DNA of 64,000 bases, from the NCBI GenBank assembly GCA_024138025.1, contig JAMXBD010001246.1:1-64000 (forward strand), written 5' to 3'. The stretch is from Combretum micranthum (Eukaryota > Streptophyta > Magnoliopsida > Myrtales > Combretaceae). Shown piece after piece: positions 24,171 to 34,500 of the stretch. A program made the translations under genes and the position numbers. The stretch's first letter is position 1, and each line of letters starts with the position of its first letter. The notes under the pieces are model-generated. The model saw nothing but the letters and a program-made list of their open reading frames with translations. It did not search any database and was not told the origin of the DNA.

Positions 24171-26050
24171 TTGATAGGGCTATCCGTAAGTTCTTCTTCA
24201 AGTTCTTTAATTTTTGGGTTAAACATCGGGATTTTTTATGTACCATCCAAAGAGTATGGAATATAGGTATTGTTGGGACTCTATGTTCCAAGTTGTTTAA
24301 ATTGAAATTGTTAAAGAAGGAACTCAAGGTCCTTAACAAGAAAGATTATTCTGATGTTCAACAAAGAACTTTGGAGGCTAAGATTTGCCTCCATGATTGT
24401 TAGGGGTCTAATCTCTCCAATGCTAGTGTGGCAGATTGGAACAATGAAAAGTTGCTTTTCAAGAAATACTACCTTCTTAATGTAGTGGAAGAATCTTTCC
24501 TTAAGCAAAAGTCCAAAGTAACATGGCTCAAGCTTGGTGATTGCAATACAAGCTTCTTTTTCAAGTGCCTAAATCAAAGAAATCATAGAAATGCTATCCA
24601 TTCTATTATTGATAATAATGGATAGCGTATATCTCTAGAGGACGAAATAAAGGACTTAGTGGTTAATTATTTTACAGAGCTTTTTAGGGAGTCGTCAACT
24701 CCTAATCTTAACTTCCAAAGATTAGTGTCTCTCATTTCTAAAGAGGTGGGTAGAATGGATTAGGGGAACCTTGTAAAACCAGTATAAGATGATGGAATTA
24801 AATTTACTCTCTTCTCTATGGCTCAAGATAAAGCGGCTGGACCAGATGGTCATAATGCCAACTTCTTCTGTTTAGCTTGGGACATAATTGGTAAGGATTT
24901 TTGAACAACTATTGAGGATTTCTTTGCTTAGGTAAGTTACTAAAGGCCATTAACTCCACTACTATCTCCCTTGTCCTCAAGATGGAGAATCTTACAAACT
25001 TCTGGGATTTTAGGCCTATCTCTTATTGCAATACAATATACAAGTGTATTCCCAAGATCCTAGTAGAGAGGTTAAAAGTGGTACTCCCTCACTTTGTGGG
25101 AAAGGAGCAAACGACTTTCATTAAGGGTTGTAGGATTGTAGACAACATCTTTGGGGCTATCATAAGGAAAAGTTGAGACCTAGATGTGCTATTAAAGTTG
25201 ATATTATGAAAGTATATGACAATTTCTGGTAAAGTTTCTTAGAACAAATTTTGAAGATTATGGAGTTCCCTCCATAGTTTATCACATGGATCATGTAGTG
25301 TATTACAATCGCTAAGTTCTCTATCAACATTAATGGAGAATTAGTGGGTTTTTCCTTAGCTCATGAAGCTTATGACAAGGGGACTCTATCTCTCTTTATC
25401 TTTTGGTTTTGGTGATGGAAGTTTTCTTATGTATAATGCAGGATGTAGGAAAGAAGAATGGATTCTCATATCAGTAGAGATGTTAAAAAGAGAAGCTTAA
25501 TCACCTTTTCTTTGCAGATGATGTCATGATCTTTTCTAAAGGAGATATAGGCTCTATCTCCTTAATTAAAGAGGCTTTGAAGGAATTCCATGAATTTCCA
25601 GGTCTTATAGCAAGCAAAGGAAAAAGTCATATCTTTCGTAGTGGTGTATCTCAACAAGAAAAGTGGTACTAAGTCAGACTTTGGGTTTTCAGCAAGGTGA
25701 TCTACCTATTAAATACTTAAGAGTTCTCTTTCATCTGCAAAACCTAACAAATCTACTTATCAAGTTTTAGTGGAAAAGTTTAGTAAGTGCATCAATCATT
25801 GGACAAGCAAAACTTTCTCTTATGCGAGCTACCTTTAACTGGTGAAAAGTGTTTTTTTTTTTTTTTTTTTATCGAAGTTTATTGGTCTTCTATTTTCACC
25901 CTCCCTAAATGCATCCTAAAGGATTTGACATCGAAGATGAAGTGTTTTTTGTGGAATGGAAATGATGAAAAGAAAGCATAGGCCGAGATGGATTAGGCTA
26001 TGGTATGTACACCTAAGAACCAAGGTGGTCTTGGCATTCCTGACTTGATT
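24171..26050 (+). pseudogene. LINE ORF2 reverse transcriptase (decayed)
   Basis: Recognisable blocks include SKVTWLKLGDCNTSFFFKCL (24510-24570), AQDKAAGPDGHNANFF (about 24823-24870), NFWDFRPISYCNTIYKCIPK (about 25000-25053), FVGKEQTTFIKGCRIVDNIF (about 25095-25155), and the catalytic HLFFADDVMIFSKG with FADD at 25511-25522. Block order and spacing fit a non-LTR RT. At least six frame changes or stops intervene, including between the fingers and the FADD motif. The poly-T run at 25853-25870 lies within this domain and is itself a probable indel site. Confidence 0.8.
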
Positions 26051-27050
26051 CTATGGAATAAGGTTGCTCAACTAAAAAATTTATGGTATCTTTGCTTGGA
26101 TACTAGTGATTCTCTTTGGTCATCTTAGGTTCGTTTCGAATTTATTAAAGATAAGAACTTTTGGTCAATGAAAGTGCCCTAATGGCTTCTTGGTCTTGGA
26201 AGAAGTTGTTATAGCTTAGACCTTTTGCGTACAATCTTTTCAAATAGGAAGTGGGTAATGGTGATATTATATCTCTTTGGTATGATGAATGGCACCCAAA
26301 AAGGAGCTTTAGTGCACTGGTTGAGGGAAAGAGTAGCCTACTCTTTTAGATTCCCAAAAGAAGCTCACTTTTGTCGTATCATCAATAATGATGGATGGCA
26401 TTGGCCTACGAGGGAAATTTAGGGGAGGATCAAATTGGAAATTGGACATGGATTGTGGCTGAATATACATTATGAAGATAGAATGGTATGGAAAGATAAT
26501 CCCTTAAGACAACTTTCAATAAAAATGGCCTACAATTCCATTCAAGGACAAGGAGCAAAGGTGTCATGGAGTAGCTTTGTATGGTTCAAAAAGATAGCCC
26601 TTAGACATTCCTTTATTATGTGGTTAGTAGCACAAAAAAAGCTTTTGACTATGGACAAGCTTGTTCTGTAGGGTATTATTTCCCAATATTGTTGTTTGCT
26701 TTGCTCTGAAGAGGAAGAATCTCATAACCACCTTTTTATCAAGTATGCCTTCGTTCAAGAAATTTGGAAAACCTTAAGGGAGGGAATCCCAATTAGTGGT
26801 ATCTCTCATTTGGATGTCGATAATATAGAGGATCTTTTTAACTCTGTTGGGTCCCATTAAATCTTTCTTAGAAAGTCATCACTAGCTTGGTTATATATTT
26901 TGTTTAAAGAGAACGAAATGAGAGAAGAATAGGTATCAGTTCCAAAACAGCTATTAAAGTAGCTAGAGTGATTCTTAGTTATTTCTTTGTAATGAAAAGT
27001 ACTCATGCTTTGTAATGCCAAGATCTCGATCTTAGTACCTTTTTATTTTT
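26051..27050 (+). pseudogene. LINE ORF2 C-terminal zf-RVT-like domain (decayed)
   Basis: Blocks include WYDEWHPKG-like residues (about 26280-26300, in a shifted frame), then VSWSSFVWFKKIALRHSFIM and WLVAQKKLLTMDKLVL (26560-26668), and a Cys/His segment (CCLLCSEEEESHNHLF, about 26688-26735). This is the zinc-binding domain usually found after plant L1 RTs. TAG codons replace expected Trp or Gln in several places. Confidence 0.75.
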
Positions 27051-27172
27051 GGTGGTGATATGCTCGAGATTTTAGGTCCATTGTAAGTCCTATAATGTTT
27101 TTGTATAGGTCCTTTTTGTAATTACTTTTTTTGTTAATGAAATTCTCTGACATTACCCAAATTTATAATAAT

Positions 27173-27187
27173 AATAAATTTAAGAGG
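27173..27187. repeat. LINE target-site duplication, right copy
   Basis: This is an exact match to 21332-21346. It follows the ATAATAATAAT tail of the LINE. Confidence 0.9.
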
Positions 27188-28430
27188 CTTAAACAATAAT
27201 GATGCAAATGATTTAACAAGAACTATAAAGTTACAAACTGAATGACTCATACATTATATACAACATTGAAAAATCAATGAAGAGATAAACACCAAAGTTG
27301 ACGTCTTAATATAAATAAAAAGCAAAGGACTGAGACAAGTTGAGCTTTGAAGTACTCATATTTGTGTTTTTCCTTTTCTTTTGTTTTTCCTAATCAAATT
27401 ATAAATTTACGATATCATTGTACCTATGCTTATTTCATGATTTATATTTGTGTAGTTTTAAACTGATAGTAAATAAACAGACGGGATTAATCTCATTCAC
27501 GCGTCAATTCAATTCTTAAATACTGCCCAAAGCCATCACTAAGAGAGCCATCACCTAAAGCCATCACTTTTATAATGTTTTCATTTTTTATTTTTTCAAT
27601 TTTATTATATGGTCGGGTATTTGGATCGGGTATCTATTGGGTATTTTATAGTATCCAAACCCGATCTTATAATCTTATAGGACTTTGATTTCATATCCAA
27701 ACCTGACCCTAAAACCCTATAAAACCCTATAAGGTTGAACCTTTTAGGGTTTTTAACGGATTGGATGGGTTAGAAAACCTTATAATAGCCGATCCGGTTA
27801 CATTTCTAGACAATATTGATGTTAATAAATAAAATATTATAATTTGAGTCATTTTTCCATTTTGCATCAATTTGCAAAATAGTTGAGATTATTTATACAA
27901 ACAAAGTTCTTGTGAAATTAACAAATTTTTATTAGTGCTTAAACCATTATTTTTTTTAATTTTAGGATTTAATTGTAGAAATTAAAAGAGTTTATTTAAT
28001 TGAAAAATTCTAAAATGTTTTCCAAATGGGTTATTAAGATGGAATATATTTTCTGGCAAAAAAAAAAAGAAAAAAGGGAGAGATGGAATATTTTAGAAAA
28101 ATATTAGATGGATGATATATGCCATATGGTTGTATAGTTATCAACTATATCCTAACACATAAATAATATAGATAGTAATTTTTTAAATAATCATTACTCA
28201 TATACCAATGCGTTAAAAAGTCATTATTGCATGTTATATATGATTTGTAATGCTCATGAAATATTTTTTTTCGAATATGTTATATTTGATGGAAGGAATC
28301 CATGATATCTTTTTAAATTGAGATAAGGAATTAGGAAAGCAAGAAGGAAGCTTCTCGCTCTTGTAAAATAATACACGGGTGGGTCATTGGATCAAAATTC
28401 TGGACACAATTCCGGATTCTTTGTTCCTCT
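27188..28430. other. Intergenic sequence with a repeat-like block
   Basis: At about 27605-27800 the sequence is full of GGGTATTTGG, CCAAACCCGA, ACCCTATAA and related short direct and inverted words, in the style of non-autonomous hAT elements. A related block lies at 21115-21240 on the other side of the LINE, so the LINE may have split an older element. The rest is AT-rich with no gene. An A-rich run at 28060-28077 is present. Confidence 0.45.
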
Positions 28431-28439
28431 CTTTTATTT

Positions 28440-28528
28440 TTTCTTTGTTTCGAATCTCCTAAAAACAAAATACCAATTTATCATTATCACCATCATCTCT
28501 GTCCTCTCCAACTGAGAGTTTCCTTCAG
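28440..28528 (+). other. Probable 5' untranslated exon of the V-ATPase F gene
   Basis: CT-rich sequence ending CCTTCAG is followed by GTACTT, a possible donor. The next likely acceptor is the CGCGCAG at about 29230-29234, 22 bases before the start codon. A 5'UTR intron of about 0.7 kb is plausible for this gene. This is inferred from splice-site look only. Confidence 0.4.
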
Positions 28529-29255
28529 GTACTTTGACCATCGATTCACAATTTTCAGTAATTCTCTCTATTCGATGCTACGATAATGCTAAATAATAAT
28601 AATAATTACTATAGCTATCCGCGTATTTATTTAATCTTTCTCGATCTAATAATAATGTCTCCTGAATTCTTGTAATTAAACTGTCTCACCGCCTCACTGG
28701 GGCTGATGGAATTTTAATTCTTGCAAGAGATTTTCATACTTTCTCATGCGGTAGCTAAATGGGCTTGATTTGATATTATTTTTGTAGGTTTGTTTAGGAT
28801 TAATAATGGGTCAATTTTCTGTGTCTGAGCAATTCCATCTACCACTTGTGGTGAAGCGCGATTTTATGCTCTTTTTTAATTCATATACAGCGACATATGA
28901 TCCCAGGATGTATGAACAAGAAAGGCTTGATCTTGTCCATTTGTTTGGGTTTCCAATCCTTTTTAATTACTATGATATGATTTTATGCCGGTTTTATTGA
29001 TGTTAAACTAATTCCTGGTATATGGCATAAAGTAATCAATAATGTCACTGGGTTTCTTTTAGGTTCCATTAAAATTAGGACGTGGGTGTGGCGAGTTTAA
29101 CATATATTAGGAATATATTTCTGTTTTTGTTCTTAGCACCTTTGAGCACATAAGTCTTTGAGAGTGTATAACGTGGAATCAATCAAGTGATATATGTTTT
29201 CTTTTTCCATGATTTTCTCTTGGTTAATCGCGCAGGGCTGTGGTTGAAATTTAAG

Positions 29256-29318
29256 ATGGCTGGAAGGACTCCAATAGCTAACATGAATTCAGCGCTCATC
29301 GCAATGATTGCTGATGAG
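29256..29318 (+). CDS. VHA-F: VHA-F coding exon 1
   Basis: The ATG lies in TTAAGATGG, and 21 codons end in A-D-E before the donor GTCAGT. The start is chosen because it gives the expected short N-terminus before the conserved [10 protein letters not shown] segment. It ends in phase 0. Confidence 0.9.
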
Positions 29319-30088
29319 GTCAGTAAAATTGTAATTTTTTTGTAGGGGTTTGGTCTTCTTGATACAATAGACTTCTTTTGATAATTGTATAACGTATAGG
29401 CCAACTTTCTACATATAATAGTCAAGCCAGTGGATCTACGCTCTTCAGTTTTATGTAACATGTGTATGATATGGGAGAGATTCTGTGCGTACTCCTTATT
29501 ATACCATAGTTTATTTGTAACTTGTACATTGTGGTACTGAGTGGTGTTGGTTGGGAGCTATAATAGGCTGAGAGGGTCATTTTATTTTTCCAAATCTTCT
29601 CAAGGCAGTGGGTGCTTGCAATGATTCTAAGTTTGGTCTTTTTACTATATCAAGTCCACCAGTTATAACAAGAATAAGAAATACAAGCGGGTGTGGCAAA
29701 ATGTTGTTTACTTTAAGTATTGTTCAGTTCTTAGTTGGTTGTGCTTGAGGGTAGCTATGCATTGATGGGTTGAAGAAGCAGTGTTATTAAAGTTCAGAGA
29801 AGACAAAACCATCGACAGGTTCCTATCTTGAGTAGTTCTTCTTTAGGTTCAAAAAGATGCTTGTACTTTTATCATCTCTTTTCTTCTTCTTATTTTATTT
29901 TTTTTTGGGGCATGTAATGTATTGGTTATCCCTGTGCATTTCTAGAAATTTTCTTCAAGATGTGAACACTTGAAGAATTTGTTAATTTGCACCTTAATGT
30001 TGATCTTATGTAAGCCTGAATAACTGAAGCTTGTATTGTCCAATTGAGTGAAGTTTCTGGGTTATACTAAAATTCTTGTTATGCGATA

Positions 30089-30119
<31 letters not shown>

Positions 30120-31543
30120 TCAAGTTCAAGAATTTTTCCCTGGACATTAGTTTATAAAACTGGGCCAAAGGAATGGAGGTGCTACATCCACTTATTGTTT
30201 GGGTAATAAGCTCTTCGTATGACTTATCTCAGTCTGAAAGACATGACATATTGGGCTTAATTTTATATGGCCCCCAAAAGAGAAAAGGCTCCTTAGGTTT
30301 TTGAGGGATTTTTACCCTTTGTAGACCAAGGGCAAATTTTAGCATAGGAACTAAAAATCCAATGTTTGCCCATATCATCCTTGACTTTTAAAGATGCTAT
30401 ATTATTAATTTACCAAAAAATATGTTATATTATTTGCAATTGGTAAGAAGTCCAGAGACTTTGAGTTGCTTCTAGAGAAGTATCCTTAATTCTTGTGCTT
30501 TGCATTCCAGCATGATTTTGTGCTAATAACTGTTCTCATTCCTTTTTTTCCTGGGCTGTTGCAGATATAGAAATCTACAATAATCTTCATCTGTTGCAAA
30601 TGCTTCTTACTGCTATTTTGTTTTTGTTGAAAATTTCTGCTAAAAGAATTTGATGTGCGAGTATACACACATAATATGTGTTATATATATGTATATAATG
30701 CACAGGCATTTCTACAGAATAGAAGAGAAGTTCTAACTAGGTAATACAACCCATAATGAAAGTCCTTCTAGGAAGAACAAAAGCACATAGTATTAAATCT
30801 TTTTGTCAGAAATATATCTTCTCAAAATTCACGGAACTTGGAAGAGGAGGAGGTAGATATTAATCATATCCAGCTTAGAAATCACAACAATGAGGGCTCA
30901 GCAATAGTAGGATTAAGATATCCAACAACAAATGGAACTAATATGTCAAACTGGAACAAGGAAAGGCAATGGAGGCCTTAAAGAGACTCTTGGCAATGAA
31001 GGCTACTAGGAAAAAATGGAAACTGGGGTAACTAGAAAACTGGAAATCAAGGGCACATGGGAATAGAGCAATGGAGGCTACTGAAGAAATAGATAAATGA
31101 ATGCTACTAGGAGAATATTGCTATCATGGCCACTAGGAAATAGAGCAATCAAGATTGTAGGAAAAAATATGGAAATCAAGGTTATTTGGATATTGGGCAA
31201 TAAAGGCCACCATAGAAGGAGGGCAATGAAGGCCAATAGAAAAATATGGCAACTGATGCCACTTGAAAGAAAAGGCAATTAAGGCTACCAGGAAAGGAGG
31301 ACAATTATGTCACCATGAAAATTCTGCGATGAAGGTAAAATAGGATGGGCAGCAATGAAGACCAAAAAATGTAGACAACAATAAAGGCCAATTAGGGTAG
31401 GCATCAATGAGGGCAATGAACTCCAAATACGGTAGGTGAAAGAGGATAATTACACTTGCTTTTGGAGTGTTTGCTATAAGGTTGATTACCCTACACCAAA
31501 CTTATTATAAAACAATAGACACAATAGACATGCATCGCACGAC

Positions 31544-31574
<31 letters not shown>

Positions 31575-34500
31575 TAAGTTTTTTACTCTGAAGGCCATCA
31601 CTCTATGTGGTAATGACAGTAGATGAGACAATATGAGGCAGCAGCTGGAAAACAATAGATTCTCCTGAGTCAGAGAAGAATGGCGTTAATGGCCTTTGTA
31701 TTTGAAAAGGAATAAAAAAGAATGGGTGAGGAAGGGCAGATAACATTTATGACAATTAGACAATTGAACCTAGTGCTTGTAACACATGGAGCAAGAAGAG
31801 AATAACAAAAGCCATTGTAGAGTTGTATGTAAAGTAGGTAGAGTTGGTAGGTAGAGTTGGTAGGTAGAGTTGGTAGAGTTATACCTCTTGTACGTATATA
31901 AATACCTATGTATTGTGTAAATGTTTTATTAAGAATATATCAAAAATATACATTTTATTCCTTTTTCACATGGTATCAGAGCCTAAACACAAACCCTAAA
32001 CATAAACCCTAATTTTGACAAATTTAAAAAAAAAAAAAAAAAAAAAAAACCCTAATTTTCGCTGCTGTTCGTGTCTGGATCTTTTCTTCCTGGTGTTGAA
32101 TTTCACATTTGATTCCGTCGTCGTGTTCCTCTCTTCTCCGACGACCAAGCCCAGGAAGCTCACCTCCGGAACGCGCGCACTGTTCATCGCGTCACTGTTC
32201 ACGCGACTGTTCATTGCATACTGTTTCACGATACTGTTCACCGCTGTTCACGCATCACTGTTCATCGCCAGTACTGTTCACCGAGAGCACTGTTCACGCC
32301 GTTACTGTTCATCGCGCACTGTTCACCGTACCACTGTTCAACGCCATCCGCTGCCGTTTGCTGTTGGTTTTTCCTTTCTCCAGGTTATTCTCCATGGCTG
32401 CTGATTCTTCTCCCTTGAAAACTACTCCTTTTTCAAGTGTCTTATCTCCATCTCCTGCCATTGCAACTGAGAAATTGCTGGGAAATTCAAATTACATATC
32501 TTGGTCTAAAGCTGTGAACTTATGGTGCATCGGTCAAGGTTTACAAGACCATTTGACCACTATATTGGATGATGTAACGAAGGATCCGAAGAAGGATAAT
32601 GATCAATGGATAAGAGTTGATGCTCTTTTGCTAAGTCTTTTGTGGCAGTCCATCGATCCATCTTCATCCAATTTACAGCCATTACTCAACTTGCTATGAT
32701 GTTTGGACTCAGGCAAAGAGACTTTATACAAATGATATTCAACGTTTGTACTCAGTTATATCTAATCTGCTTAATCTGAGACAAACAGGTATGTCAATTA
32801 CTGATTTTCTTGGCAGATGGGCATCTCTAAAAGCTGAGTACAATTCTTTACTTCCTCCCGGTCAGTCTCTCCAAGATGATTTAGCTCAAAGAGACAAATT
32901 TTTCATGGTTTGCATCCTTGCTACACTTGGTCCCGATCTTACTTCCATTCGTGATCAGATATTGGCTAGTCCTACGATTCCATCTATGGATGAAGTTTTC
33001 TCTCGACTTCTTCGTACCTCATCAATTCCTAATGCACCTCTACCTGGTTTTCTTCTCCGGATAATTCAGCTCTAGTTTCTCAAAGTACTTCTCAAAATCA
33101 CATGACTAACAGAGAAGGACCAGGTGAAGATCGTGGAGTGTTAAGGGAACTCGTCCTAGGTGTACCTACTGCCATCGTTGGGGTCATACCAGGGAAAAAT
33201 GTTTCAAATTGCATGGACGTCCTCCACGAGCTAATATCATTCAGACCAATCCTGCCTCTTCGACTGCACAACATCCTGAATCTCTACTTCTCATGGAGCT
33301 GATCTTGAGAATTATTTACAGTATCAGGCTTCACAGCAGTCTTCATCTTCTCCTGCTTCCTTTGCTCACACTGGTAATTCTGTTGCATGTCTCACTCAGT
33401 CTTCTACTTTAGGTCCAGGGTGATTGATTCTGGTGCTTCTGAACACATTTCTGGTAATCCTCATTTGTTTTCTCATTTCTTAAAGTCTACACCATTATCT
33501 TCTGTTACTGTAGCAAATGGTTCACATGCAGTACCTGAAGCTGTGGGAAGTGCACAACCCTTACCATCTGTGCCTTTGAAACATGTTCTTTACATTCCAC
33601 ATTGTCCGTTTAATCTTATCTCTGTTAGTAAAGTCACCCGTGCTCTAAACTGCTCTATTAAATTTGATCCTCATTCTGTTGTTTTTCAGGATCTCAGTAC
33701 GGACAGACGATTGGCACAGGATGTGAGTCACAGGGGCTTTACTACCTCACCAACCCTTCGGCTTCTCATCTGGCATGTTCTGCTACAGTCTCTCCAACTC
33801 TTCTCCACAATCGTTTGGGTCATCCCAGTCTCTCAAAATTTCAGAAGATGGTTCCTCATTTTTCTCAATTGTCTTCTTTGGATTGTGAGTCTTGTCAACT
33901 TGGGAAACAGTCTAGAACTTCGTTTCCTAAGAGGGTCAATAATCGGGCTACCTCTCCTTTTGCTGTAGTTCATTCTGATATTTGGGGTCCTAGTCGAGTC
34001 GTGTCTGTTTTGGGTCATCAATACTTTGTTACTTTTATTGATGACTATTCGCGCTGTACTTGGTTATATTTAATGAAAAGTCGTTCTGAGATATTTTCAA
34101 TTTTTGAATCATTTTGTGCTGAACTTAAAACACAATTCAATGCTTCTATACAAATTTTGCGCAGTGATAATGCTCCTGAATACTTTTCTGCTCAATTTAC
34201 TGAGTTTCTATCTTCTCATGGCATTTTACATCAGTCCTCTTGTGCTTACACACCTCAACAGAATGGAGTTGCTGAGCGTAAAAATAGGCATCTCATTGAA
34301 ACTGCTCGCACACTTCTTTTACATCACCATGTGCCTACTCGTTTTTGGGCTGATGCTGTTCTCACTGCTTGTTATCTCATTAATAGAATGCCCTCATCTG
34401 TTCTTCAGCACAAAATTCCTCACACGATCTTATTTCCAGATCAACCTTTGTATGTGCTTCCTCTACGTGTTTTTTTGTACATGTTTTGTTCACAATATGG

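Larger units (their letters stand above)
21347..27172 (+). mobile_element. L1-like LINE retrotransposon, structurally full-length, coding-dead
   Basis: This 5.83-kb element is bounded by a perfect 15-bp direct repeat (21332-21346 and 27173-27187). It has a CT-rich 5' leader, ORF1 with a DUF4283-like domain and zinc knuckle, ORF2 with endonuclease, RT and a C-terminal zf-RVT-like domain, and a short ATAATAATAAT tail instead of poly(A). This is the architecture of plant L1 elements. Both ORFs have frame breaks and stops, several of them at Trp codons. It inserted into pre-existing repeat-like DNA (21115-21331 and 27188-27800). Confidence 0.88.

Noticed and set aside
31078..31282. Two opposite ORFs in the repeat array, the minus one strongly hydrophobic
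   Set aside because: Both result from the degenerate 26-27-bp repeats; neither has independent support.
32175..32347. CRISPR-like array
   Set aside because: Units are 7-8 bases with irregular short linkers, inside a plant retrotransposon leader. There are no cas genes and the organism is a eukaryote.
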